NCBI GenBank assembly: GCA_900752905.1
Contig: CAADWX010000022.1
Span: 1 to 64,000 of the forward strand
From: Bacilli bacterium
GTDB taxonomy: Bacteria; Bacillota_I; Bacilli_A; RF39; UBA660
Length of the DNA stretch: 64,000 nt
Direction of reading: 5' to 3'
This document shows positions 26,311 to 34,912 of the stretch, in pieces (within the stretch, counting starts at the first letter, position 1; the number at the start of each line of letters is the position of its first letter). Position numbers and translations under genes: made by a program. The notes beneath the pieces are model-generated. The model saw nothing but the letters and a program-made list of their open reading frames with translations, was not told the DNA's origin and ran no database searches.

Positions 26311-28476
26311 ATGCAAGAAGTAACTTTTGAAACTTTATTTGATAAAGTAAAAACAGAAATAACTGATGAAGAAAATTTAAATTTAATAAAAAAAGCATAT
26401 GAATATGCTTCATCTAAACATGAGGGTGTTAAAAGACTAACAGGGGAAGATTATATTAATCATCCTCTAAATGTCGCTTACATAATAACAAACAATGATT
26501 TTGATGCTTCAACTATATGTGCTGCACTTCTTCATGATGTAATGGAAGATTGTGATGTAACTTACGATGAATTGAAAAATGAATTTGGTGATGAGGTAGC
26601 GCGTTTAGTAGATGGTGTAACTAAAATTAATAAAATAAATTTTGATACAAAAGATAAGGCTGATGTAGCAAATAAAAGAAAAATTTTAGTAGCGCTTTGT
26701 GAAGATGTTAGAGTAATAATAATAAAACTAGCAGATAGACTTCATAATATGAGAACATTATGGATTCATCCAAGAGAAAAGCAAAAAGAAAAAGCACAAG
26801 AAACGCTAGATATTTTAACACCTATATCTCATAGATTAGGTATGAGTAAAATAACTAGTGAACTAGAAGATTTATGTCTTAGATATTTAAAACCAGAAAC
26901 ATATTTTAGTATCGTAGAAAAATTAAATGAATCTAAAGCAGTAAGAGATCAAGTAATAAATGAAATGATGGATAGAATCATTAATTTATTAAAAGAAAAT
27001 GGTATAAATGCTGAAATAAAAGGTAGATCTAAAAGTATATATAGTATTTATAAAAAACTTGCTAAAGGTAGAAAATGGAATGATATATATGATTTTTTGG
27101 CGCTTCGTGTATTTGTAAATACGGAACAAGAATGTTATCAAGCATTAGGAATAATTCATTCTAAATATAGACCTATACCTAAAAGAGTAAAAGATTATAT
27201 AGCAAGTCCTAAAACAAATATGTATCAATCTCTTCATACAACTGTATTTGGAATAGATGGACATCTTTTTGAAATACAAATTAGAACATATGAAATGGAT
27301 GAAGTAGCAGAACGTGGTATTGCAGCTCACTTTGCATATAAAGAAAGCGCAACAGGTCAAGGCAAAGCAGAATTTAAAAATCAAATGGAACAAAAACTTC
27401 AAGTATTTAGAAATATACTCGAATTAAATAATGAAGCTCAAACAGATGAAGAATTTGTTCATAATGTAACAGAAGATTTATTTAAAGATACTATTTATGT
27501 ATTTACTCCAAAAGGAGATGTACTTGAACTATCAAAAGGTTCAACTCCAATAGATTTTGCATACAAAGTTCATAGTCAAGTTGGAGATAAAATGGTGGGT
27601 GCTACAGTTAATGGTTCTATAGTACCTCTTGATTATAAATTAAAAGATAATGATATAGTAAGCATTAGAACTAATCAAAATTCACCAGGTCCAAGTAGAG
27701 AATGGTTACAACTTTGTAATACAGCTCAAGCTAAAAATAAAATAAAAGCATTTTTCAATAGAATTGATAAAGATGAATATTTAAAAAATGGTGAAGAAAT
27801 ATTAAAAGAAGAATTAAAAAGAAGAAAGATTGCATTATCTGATTTTTATAAAGATGATGTGATAGGAAAAGCATTAGAAGAATATAAATATAATAATATA
27901 GAGGAATTATATGTAAATATAGGAAATGGTAAATTAAATCCTGGAGTAGTTATTAATATAGCTATGGAAGGAAATACTACAAAAGAGGAATTAATACTAA
28001 AAAGGACTCAAAACAATAATCAAGAAATAAATACATCTATTAAAAATGAAATAATAGTAAATGGTGTTGATGAAATTAAAGCTAATGTAGCAAGTTGTTG
28101 TAAACCTATACCTGGAGATCCTGTAATTGGTTATATAACAAAAGGTTCTGGTATAACTGTTCATAGAACAATTTGTCCAAATGTTAAAGATTTAGAAGAA
28201 AGATTAATAAACGTAAGATGGAATGAAAATATTACTAAAAAATACCCATCAGAAATTATTGTATATGCATTAAAACAAGATGATATATTAATAAAAATAA
28301 TATCTAAGACATCAAATAGTGAAACTATTATTCAAAAGGTTAATACAATATATGAAAATGATGGTATGAATATAGAATTAACAGTTTTAACACCAAATAT
28401 AGAAAAATTAAATAAACTTTTAAATGATATTAGAAGTATAAAAGAAGTAACAAATGTAGAAAGAGTAATTAGATGA
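26311..28476 (+). CDS. rel: Bifunctional (p)ppGpp synthetase/hydrolase Rel
   Basis: Makes and degrades the alarmone (p)ppGpp in response to uncharged tRNA on the ribosome. It has 721 residues. The hydrolase domain keeps the HDxxED motif (H75, D76, E79, D80), so hydrolysis should be active. The synthetase domain shows KGRSKSIYSIYKKL, the DFLALR segment and LFEIQIRT. Next come the TGS domain (IYVFTPKGDVLELSKGSTPIDFAY), a zinc-finger region ASCCKPIPGD and a C-terminal ACT domain. It overlaps dtd by ATGA, the usual relA-dtd pair of Bacillota. Confidence 0.97.
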   Translation: MQEVTFETLFDKVKTEITDEENLNLIKKAYEYASSKHEGVKRLTGEDYINHPLNVAYIITNNDFDASTICAALLHDVMEDCDVTYDELKNEFGDEVARLVDGVTKINKINFDTKDKADVANKRKILVALCEDVRVIIIKLADRLHNMRTLWIHPREKQKEKAQETLDILTPISHRLGMSKITSELEDLCLRYLKPETYFSIVEKLNESKAVRDQVINEMMDRIINLLKENGINAEIKGRSKSIYSIYKKLAKGRKWNDIYDFLALRVFVNTEQECYQALGIIHSKYRPIPKRVKDYIASPKTNMYQSLHTTVFGIDGHLFEIQIRTYEMDEVAERGIAAHFAYKESATGQGKAEFKNQMEQKLQVFRNILELNNEAQTDEEFVHNVTEDLFKDTIYVFTPKGDVLELSKGSTPIDFAYKVHSQVGDKMVGATVNGSIVPLDYKLKDNDIVSIRTNQNSPGPSREWLQLCNTAQAKNKIKAFFNRIDKDEYLKNGEEILKEELKRRKIALSDFYKDDVIGKALEEYKYNNIEELYVNIGNGKLNPGVVINIAMEGNTTKEELILKRTQNNNQEINTSIKNEIIVNGVDEIKANVASCCKPIPGDPVIGYITKGSGITVHRTICPNVKDLEERLINVRWNENITKKYPSEIIVYALKQDDILIKIISKTSNSETIIQKVNTIYENDGMNIELTVLTPNIEKLNKLLNDIRSIKEVTNVERVIR

Positions 28477-28910
28477 AAATTTTAGTACAAAGAAGTTTAG
28501 AATCTAGTGTTAGTGTAAATAATAAAACTGTAGGTAAGATAGATAAAGGAATGGTTATATTTGTTGGTTTTTCTAAAACTGATGGAAGTAGTCAAATAGA
28601 GTACCTTATAAATAAAATACTTAATTTAAGAATATTCGATGATGAAAATGGTATTATGAATAAAAGTATACTAGATGTAAATGGTAAAATACTTAGTATT
28701 TCTCAATTTACTCTATATGCTGATACAAGAAAAGGTAATAGACCAAGTTATATTAATTCAATGAATCATATAGATGCAGAAAAATTATATAATGAGTTTA
28801 ATCAAAAATTAAGTAAATATATAACCGTTGAAACAGGAATATTTAGAAGTGATATGAGGGTAAATATTACAAATGATGGCCCTATAACAATCATTCTAGA
28901 GAGGAATTAA
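28473..28910 (+). CDS. dtd: D-aminoacyl-tRNA deacylase
   Basis: Removes D-amino acids (and glycine from tRNA-Ala) mischarged on tRNAs. It has 145 residues, family standard. Start MKILVQRSLESSVSVNNKTVG, the SQFTLYADTRKGNRPSY motif and the C-terminal cross-subunit NDGPITIILE motif (Gly-Pro of the active site) are all present. The ATG overlaps the rel stop codon, indicating translational coupling. Confidence 0.97.
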   Translation: MKILVQRSLESSVSVNNKTVGKIDKGMVIFVGFSKTDGSSQIEYLINKILNLRIFDDENGIMNKSILDVNGKILSISQFTLYADTRKGNRPSYINSMNHIDAEKLYNEFNQKLSKYITVETGIFRSDMRVNITNDGPITIILERN

Positions 28911-28912
28911 TT

Positions 28913-29995
28913 ATGTCAAAAAATAAATTAGATTATAAATTGTTAAATATTTGTATACTAGCTTTAATAGTATATTTAGTATATCAGACTGGTAATTTAT
29001 GGATAGGAGTAATAGGAAGACTTACTGATTTATTATTCCCTATATTTTTAGCATTCGTAATAGCATATGCTTTATATCCATTTTTAAATTTTATGATGAA
29101 TCATAAAATACCTAAAGCTTTAGGGGTAATGATAATAATTGTTATAATAGTTGGAGTAATAGCAATTATGGGGATTACTTTAGCGCCTATGTTATTTAAT
29201 CAATTAAATAGTTTATTCAATGGAATAATGGCATTTGTAAAGCAATTAAGTGTAGATTTTGATTTTGAAATAGGTTCTATTCAAACATCATTATCTGAAG
29301 TATTTAATAATATAATTACATCTGTAGGAAAATATGTATCAAATAGTGCAGTAAATTTAATTAATATTTCACTTTCTGTTATTTCAAAGTCTTTAATCTG
29401 CTTTGCAGTAATGATTTATTTCTTAGTAGATATGGATAAAATAAGAGAAGAATTTAAAACATTTTTGAGATTAAAATCAAATAAAGTTTATTCATTTATA
29501 AGAGAACTTGATCATGAAATGAGAAGTTACTTAAGTGGACTTATAAGAGTAATGATTATATCTTTTTTTGAATATGGTATATGCTATAAAATAATAGGAC
29601 ATCCAAATGCAATATTATTAGGATTTTTGGCTTGTATTTCTGGGTTAATTCCATATTTTGGTGGAATAATGACAAATATAGTAGCAGCAATTACAGCGTT
29701 TGTTGTAAGCCCAGCATTATTTATAAGAACTGTTATTACTTTTGCTGTATTATCTGCTGTGGATAGTTATGTAATAAATCCACTTGTATATGGTAAGACA
29801 AATGATGTTCATCCATTAATTGTAATAATATCAATATTTATAGGTGGTTCACTATTTGGAGTAATTGGAATAATGGCATCATTCCCACTAGCTGTAGCAT
29901 GTATAACTTCTTATAAATTTTTTAAAGATGATGTTATGAAAAAGTTTGAAGAAATGAAATCAAATAGTAAAAAAGAAAAAAATAAAGAAAATTAA
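28913..29995 (+). CDS. AI-2E/PerM family membrane transporter
   Basis: A 360-residue integral membrane protein with about seven to eight helices. Family features: an early GRLTDLLFPIFLAFVIAYALYP segment, a long amphipathic periplasmic/extracellular helix region, LGFLACISGLIPYFGGIMTNI and the final GGSLFGVIGIMASFPLAV. Members have been linked to autoinducer-2 export and to Na+/H+ exchange; the substrate here is unknown. It starts two bases after dtd with GAGAGGA before the ATG, so rel-dtd-transporter is one operon ending in a terminator. Confidence 0.88.
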   Translation: MSKNKLDYKLLNICILALIVYLVYQTGNLWIGVIGRLTDLLFPIFLAFVIAYALYPFLNFMMNHKIPKALGVMIIIVIIVGVIAIMGITLAPMLFNQLNSLFNGIMAFVKQLSVDFDFEIGSIQTSLSEVFNNIITSVGKYVSNSAVNLINISLSVISKSLICFAVMIYFLVDMDKIREEFKTFLRLKSNKVYSFIRELDHEMRSYLSGLIRVMIISFFEYGICYKIIGHPNAILLGFLACISGLIPYFGGIMTNIVAAITAFVVSPALFIRTVITFAVLSAVDSYVINPLVYGKTNDVHPLIVIISIFIGGSLFGVIGIMASFPLAVACITSYKFFKDDVMKKFEEMKSNSKKEKNKEN

Positions 29996-30015
29996 AAGTC
30001 ATTATGACTTTTTTT
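29994..30015 (+). terminator. Terminator after the rel-dtd-transporter operon
   Basis: AAAAGTCA / TGACTTTT hairpin followed by further T. Confidence 0.8.
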
Positions 30016-30049
30016 AATAATATTTTCTTATTAAATGTAAAAAAAATAT

Positions 30050-30077
30050 TTGAAAAACTTAATAATTGTGATAAAAT
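30050..30077 (+). promoter_or_regulatory. Promoter of pyk
   Basis: TTGAAA, 16-base spacer, TAAAAT at 30072-30077 with extended TGA. Confidence 0.65.
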
Positions 30078-30108
30078 TAAAAAGATTGAAAGAGGAAGTG
30101 TATATAAT

Positions 30109-31515
30109 ATGAAAAAGACAAAGATAATTTGTAGTATTGGACCATCAAGCTGTGATCCTAATGTAATGGCTCAAATGGTTAATAATGGTATGAATGTAGC
30201 TCGTATTAATTTTTCACATGCTACATTAGAAGAAAAAGTGGGTGTAGTTAATTCAGTACATCAAGTAAGAGAAATGACTGGAAAAACTGTAGCTATATTA
30301 TATGATACAAAAGGACCTGAATTTAGAAATGGTATGTTAGAAAATGACGAAATTAATTTAGTTGAAGGAAAAACAATTAGAGTAGTTAAAGAATCTGTTT
30401 TAGGAAATGAAGAAAGATTCTCTGTTAACCATCCACAAGCAATTGATTCATTAAGTATAGGTGATATAATTTTACTTGAAAATGGATTAATGAAAATTAA
30501 GGTTATTTCTAAAGAAAATGATGGTGTAACTTGTGAAATAGTAAATGGTGGTGTACTTGGTAATAAAAAATCACTAAGTGTTCCTGGTGTTAAATTAGAT
30601 ATTCCATTTATAAGTGATGTTGATCGTGAAGATATTATTTATGCGTGTGAACATGAAGGAGATTTTATAGCATTATCATTTGTTTCATCTGCTCAAGATG
30701 TACTTGAAGCAAGAGAAATCTTAAAAGAATACAATAGAGAAGATATGAAAGTAATTTCTAAAATTGAAAGTACAACAGGTATTGAAAATTTAGATTCAAT
30801 TATTGAGGTATCAGATGGTGTAATGGTAGCAAGAGGAGATTTAGGTGTTGAAGCACCACTTCAAGAAATCCCTATATTACAAAAATTAATTATTGATAGA
30901 TGCAGACATTTTGGAAAATTCTGTATAGTAGCAACTGAAATGTTAGAATCAATGAAAAAGAATGCCCGTCCAACAAGAGCTGAAGTTTCTGATATAGCAA
31001 ATGCTGTATTAAATGGAGCAGATGCAGTTATGTTATCTGGTGAAACTACTATGGGAAAATATCCAGTAGAAACAGTTAGATATATGGCAGAAGTATGTGA
31101 ATGTACTGAAAAAGCATTAGATTACAAAGTTAATATCGATAATGTTGAAAGAACTATTCCAGGAGCAATAGCAACAAGTGTTGTAGAAACTTCTAACTTG
31201 TTAAAAGCTAAACTAATAGTAGCAGCAACAATGAGTGGTTCAACAGCTCGTTCAATAAGTAATTTAAGACCAGAAAGCCTAATTTTAGCTACATGTACTG
31301 ATGAACAAACAGCTCGTTCATTAATGTTAAACTTTGGTGTTTATCCAGTAATAACTACTAAATATACATCAACAGATATTATAGTAAAAGATAGTATAGA
31401 ACAAGCTAAATTATTTACTGAATTAAATAAAGATGATATTTTATTAATAACTGGAGGATTTACTTTAGGTGAAGAAACAGTTCCAACTAACTTTATGAAA
31501 ATAGAAAAAATTTAG
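30109..31515 (+). CDS. pyk: Pyruvate kinase
   Basis: Final ATP-yielding step of glycolysis. It has 468 residues; the start at 30109 follows GAGGAAG, and the frame open to 30004 covers the promoter and is not coding. It begins MKKTKIICSIGPSSCDPNVM. Substrate and metal motifs ARINFSHAT, LYDTKGPEFR, KIESTTGIENLDSI and the signature MVARGDLGVEAP are intact. The C-terminal regulatory domain is standard, without the extra PEP-utiliser domain found in Bacillus. The promoter of the next unit begins immediately after its TAG, with no terminator between. Confidence 0.97.
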   Translation: MKKTKIICSIGPSSCDPNVMAQMVNNGMNVARINFSHATLEEKVGVVNSVHQVREMTGKTVAILYDTKGPEFRNGMLENDEINLVEGKTIRVVKESVLGNEERFSVNHPQAIDSLSIGDIILLENGLMKIKVISKENDGVTCEIVNGGVLGNKKSLSVPGVKLDIPFISDVDREDIIYACEHEGDFIALSFVSSAQDVLEAREILKEYNREDMKVISKIESTTGIENLDSIIEVSDGVMVARGDLGVEAPLQEIPILQKLIIDRCRHFGKFCIVATEMLESMKKNARPTRAEVSDIANAVLNGADAVMLSGETTMGKYPVETVRYMAEVCECTEKALDYKVNIDNVERTIPGAIATSVVETSNLLKAKLIVAATMSGSTARSISNLRPESLILATCTDEQTARSLMLNFGVYPVITTKYTSTDIIVKDSIEQAKLFTELNKDDILLITGGFTLGEETVPTNFMKIEKI

Positions 31516-31544
31516 TTGACTAAAAATATATTTAAATGTATACT
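31516..31544 (+). promoter_or_regulatory. Promoter of the hisS-aspS T-box leader
   Basis: TTGACT, 17-base spacer, TATACT at 31539-31544. It directly abuts the pyk stop codon. Confidence 0.85.
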
Positions 31545-31550
31545 AATTGT

Positions 31551-31746
31551 AATATTTACTTGAAAGAGTACTAATATTTGTTTCTTAGAGAAAATGTGGT
31601 TTGGTGCAAACATTAAAACAAATATTAAGAAAGACATCAAGTGTTAAATAATCGTGTTTCTCGCGTTAAGAGAATAAGAGTATAGAAAGTCTATAAAAAT
31701 AAGGTGGCACCACGGTAGTTTATCGTCCTTAATTTTTAGGCTTTTT
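31551..31746 (+). promoter_or_regulatory. T-box leader of the AAA-hisS-aspS operon, Asp/His specifier
   Basis: T-box AAGGTGGCACCACGG at 31701-31715. Stem I closes by ACTTGA (31558-31563) with TCAAGT (31637-31642). The triplet one base before that strand, the position of ATC in the ileS leader and TTC in the pheS leader, is GAC (Asp, 31633-31635). The next bases make GACAT, so a His codon CAT overlaps at 31635-31637. The terminator arm CCTTAATTTTTAGGC followed by T6 ends at 31746. Confidence 0.9.
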
Positions 31747-31765
31747 TGTGTCTAGGGGGAGTTTT

Positions 31766-33277
31766 ATGGAAAAGACATATTCAATATTATTTAAAAAAAT
31801 TAATTATGACGCAAAAGAGGGCTATTTCTTTTTAAAACCAACAAAAGTTATTAAAACAAAGGAATTAAACTTTGATTATAGTGAAATTAAAAGTAAATAT
31901 ACAGATGAATTAGCTAAAATAGATAATCAAAATTTATGGATATCTGATAATAAGCTTATATATGGTTATAATTTAGATGAAAAAGTTGTATTTGATTGTT
32001 ATCCAAAATTAAAAAAAGAATATATCGAAAATACATTGTATAATGATATATCTGGATGTATATACATAGGAAAATATAATAAATCAGATGATACAACTAT
32101 TATTTTAAATTTATATAAAGATGTACTTGAAGAAGTAGTAGGTGAAGTTGAATTTTCGGATTTAGGAATAAGTTTAGATGAGAATTCAAAACTTACAGCT
32201 TGCATTTTAAATCAAGAAAAAATAAAAAAATATATTAATTTACTTGAAAATAATAAAACGGAAGAAGTAAAAAATTTTTTTGAGGAAGTCTTAAATAGAG
32301 CTGAAGAATATGAAAAATTAGATATTTCACAAATAATAAATGGAAGTCAAAATAATAATTCACAAAAAAATGAAGGTGAAGTAATAAATACTACTTTAGA
32401 AAATGAGTTAAATTCATTAAGAGAATTAGTTGGAATTAAAAATATAAAAGATAAAGTAAATGAATTGATTACTTATTTAGAATTTATAGATAAAGTAAAA
32501 GAAAATGTTGAAATGAAGAATCCAAATTTACATATGCTTTATACAGGAAATCCTGGTACAGGTAAAACAACTGTTGCTAGAATAATGTCAAGAATTTTAT
32601 ATTTATTAGGTTATACTAAAAGCAATAAATTTGTAGAAGCAACACCAAAAGATTTTATAGGAGAATATGTAGGACAAACAGCGCCTAAAACAGCAGAATT
32701 TATTAAAAATAATAAGGACGGAATAATTTTTATTGATGAAGCTTATGATTTTGCAGGAATAGCTCAAGAGTTTGGTGGAGAAGCTTTGGTAGAAATAATA
32801 AAAGAAATGGAAAAAAATGAAACAATTTTTATATTTGCTGGATATAAAGATGAAATGAATGATTTTGTAAAAATGAATCCTGGTTTAGCATCAAGATTGG
32901 GATATTATTTAGAATTTAAAGATTATTCAACAGAAGAATTGATGGAAATATTCAAATTAAAGCTTAAAAAGACTAAATTTAAAGTATCTGAAAATGCCTT
33001 AATGAAAATATATAATATTTTAGAAAAAATAGATAAAAGTAAAAATTTTGGTAATGGAAGATTTATCGATAAATTATTTGATAAAATTATTATAAAACAT
33101 GCTATTAATGTAAAAAAATCTAATGATATTAATGAATTAATTAAAATTACTGAAAATGATATAGATGAGAATTTAGTAAATGAATTGATTTATAGTGAAA
33201 ATAATAAAGTCGCACTAGGATTTCAATATACAAAAAAAAGAATATTAGGAGGGAAAGAAAATGATACAAAAGCCTAA
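31766..33277 (+). CDS. CbbX/SpoVK-type AAA+ ATPase
   Basis: A 503-residue protein; the ATG at 31766 follows AGGGGGAG. Residues 1-215 are an N-terminal domain I do not recognise (KTYSILFKKINYDAKEGYFF). Residues about 225-470 form an AAA+ module of the CbbX/SpoVK clade: LVGIKNIKDKVNELITYLEF, Walker A GNPGTGKT at 261-268, GEYVGQTAPKT, Walker B with D324/E325 in IFIDEAYDF, and the arginine finger region MNPGLASRLGYYLEF. In Bacillus SpoVK acts in spore maturation; other relatives remodel enzymes such as Rubisco. It is the first gene behind the T-box and overlaps hisS by 17 bases, so its synthesis should respond to tRNA charging. Confidence 0.85.
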   Translation: MEKTYSILFKKINYDAKEGYFFLKPTKVIKTKELNFDYSEIKSKYTDELAKIDNQNLWISDNKLIYGYNLDEKVVFDCYPKLKKEYIENTLYNDISGCIYIGKYNKSDDTTIILNLYKDVLEEVVGEVEFSDLGISLDENSKLTACILNQEKIKKYINLLENNKTEEVKNFFEEVLNRAEEYEKLDISQIINGSQNNNSQKNEGEVINTTLENELNSLRELVGIKNIKDKVNELITYLEFIDKVKENVEMKNPNLHMLYTGNPGTGKTTVARIMSRILYLLGYTKSNKFVEATPKDFIGEYVGQTAPKTAEFIKNNKDGIIFIDEAYDFAGIAQEFGGEALVEIIKEMEKNETIFIFAGYKDEMNDFVKMNPGLASRLGYYLEFKDYSTEELMEIFKLKLKKTKFKVSENALMKIYNILEKIDKSKNFGNGRFIDKLFDKIIIKHAINVKKSNDINELIKITENDIDENLVNELIYSENNKVALGFQYTKKRILGGKENDTKA

Positions 33278-34526
33278 AGGTACATATGATGTATATGGAG
33301 ATAAAAGTAAAAAAATATTGTATTTAGAAAATTTAATGAAAAATTTAATGGAAACATATAATTATGAGTATGTTAGAACACCATTATTTGAATCAAGTGA
33401 ATTGTTTCATAGAGGCGTAGGTGAAACAACAGATATAGTTACAAAAGAAACATATGACTTTATAGATAGAGGAGAAAGACACATGACTCTACGTCCTGAG
33501 GGAACTGCTGGAGTTGTAAGAAGTTTTATTGAAAATAAAATGTATGCTGAAGTAACACAACCAGTTAAATGCTGGTATTATGGACCTATGTATAGATATG
33601 AAAGACCACAATCAGGTAGATTTCGTGAATTTTATCAATTTGGATGTGAAGTATTTGGTAGTTCAAATCCACTAAATGATGCTGAAATAATAAGTATACC
33701 AGTAAATTTTTATAGATTACTAGGATTAAAAGGAATAAAAGTTAATATAAATTCATTAGGAGATAAGCAGTCGAGAGAACAATACAGAAATGCTTTGATT
33801 GAGTATTTTAAACCACATATAGATGATTTATGTGAGGATTGTAAATGTAGATTTGAAAAAAATCCTCTTAGAATTCTAGATTGTAAAATAGATAAAGATA
33901 AAGAAATAATGAAGAATGCTCCAAAAACAATTGATTATTTAAATGAGGAATCAAAAAAGCACTTTGAAGATGTAAAAAAATATCTAGATGCTTTACAAAT
34001 AGAATATAAAGTAAATACAAATTTAGTTAGAGGTTTGGATTATTATTCACATACAGTTTTTGAAGTAGAAGCTTCTGTTGAAGGATTTGGAAGTCAAAAT
34101 GTATTATGTGGTGGTGGAAGATACGATAATCTTGTAGAAAATATAGGAGGTCCAGCTACAAAAGGTGTTGGATTTGCTATGGGAATAGAAAGATTACTTA
34201 CTGCTTTAGAATTTGAAAATATAAATTTAAATGAAAATAATAATGTTGATGTATATGTAATTCCAGTAGATGAATCTATTAAATATGATGCATCATCACT
34301 TGTTATGTCACTTAGATTAAATGGATTTAAAGTTGATATGGATTATATGAATAGAAATATGAAATCAAACTTTAAACAAGCAGATAGAATTAATGCAAAG
34401 TATATTATTATTATTGGAGAAGATGAAGTTAAAACAAATACATTAACAATAAAAAATAATAAAACAAAAGAAGAACATAAAATAAATTTAGAAGATGTAG
34501 TAGAATTTTTAGATGAGGGAGAATAA
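33261..34526 (+). CDS. hisS: Histidyl-tRNA synthetase
   Basis: Charges tRNA-His; 421 residues, class II. Motif 2 is seen at YYGPMYRYERPQSGRFREFYQFGCE, the histidine A loops LVRGLDYYSHTVFE and CGGGRYDNLVE, motif 3 at GVGFAMGIERLL, and a C-terminal anticodon-binding domain (VYVIPVDES). AGGAGGGAAAG lies before the ATG inside the end of the AAA ATPase gene. Member of the T-box operon AAA-hisS-hypothetical-aspS. Confidence 0.97.
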   Translation: MIQKPKGTYDVYGDKSKKILYLENLMKNLMETYNYEYVRTPLFESSELFHRGVGETTDIVTKETYDFIDRGERHMTLRPEGTAGVVRSFIENKMYAEVTQPVKCWYYGPMYRYERPQSGRFREFYQFGCEVFGSSNPLNDAEIISIPVNFYRLLGLKGIKVNINSLGDKQSREQYRNALIEYFKPHIDDLCEDCKCRFEKNPLRILDCKIDKDKEIMKNAPKTIDYLNEESKKHFEDVKKYLDALQIEYKVNTNLVRGLDYYSHTVFEVEASVEGFGSQNVLCGGGRYDNLVENIGGPATKGVGFAMGIERLLTALEFENINLNENNNVDVYVIPVDESIKYDASSLVMSLRLNGFKVDMDYMNRNMKSNFKQADRINAKYIIIIGEDEVKTNTLTIKNNKTKEEHKINLEDVVEFLDEGE

Positions 34527-34531
34527 GAATT

Positions 34532-34909
34532 ATGCTATGTACAGAAGAGGAACTTAAAAATAAAGATTTTTTTATCAGTCAAGATGGAAATTTTTATACT
34601 ACAGATGAATCTGAAACATTAGATGATTTAGCAAGAAGTTTAATTAAAAATATACAAATAGAAAATAATGATTATGTTGATTATTTAATAAATAATTTAG
34701 GATATGTTTTATATGAACATGTTGGGAAAGAAATTGATATAAGAATACCAAAATATGAATTAGGTGGATTAATGATGTCTAAAATTCAAAAGAAAAAATT
34801 AGTTGACTATGTTCTTAATTTTGAACAACAAGGATCAGCAATATTATCGTTAACTAAGATTTTAGAATTAGATAGTGATGGTTGTTCTTTAAAAATGAAA
34901 AAGAGGTAG
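34532..34909 (+). CDS. Hypothetical protein between hisS and aspS (125 aa)
   Basis: Not recognised. It is a soluble, acidic protein starting MLCTEEELKNKDFFISQDG and ending in a basic tail. GAGGGAG at the end of hisS is its ribosome-binding site, and aspS begins three bases after its stop, so it is firmly inside the T-box operon. The sequence shows a helix-rich middle (DLARSLIKNIQIENNDYVDYL) and no cysteine cluster. A role in tRNA charging is suggested only by location. Confidence 0.65.
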   Translation: MLCTEEELKNKDFFISQDGNFYTTDESETLDDLARSLIKNIQIENNDYVDYLINNLGYVLYEHVGKEIDIRIPKYELGGLMMSKIQKKKLVDYVLNFEQQGSAILSLTKILELDSDGCSLKMKKR

Positions 34910-34912
34910 AAA

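Noticed and set aside
30004-30108. N-terminal extension of pyruvate kinase
   Set aside because: It overlaps the preceding terminator and the pyk promoter, has no ribosome-binding site, and the family start is MKKTKIICSIGPSS at 30109.
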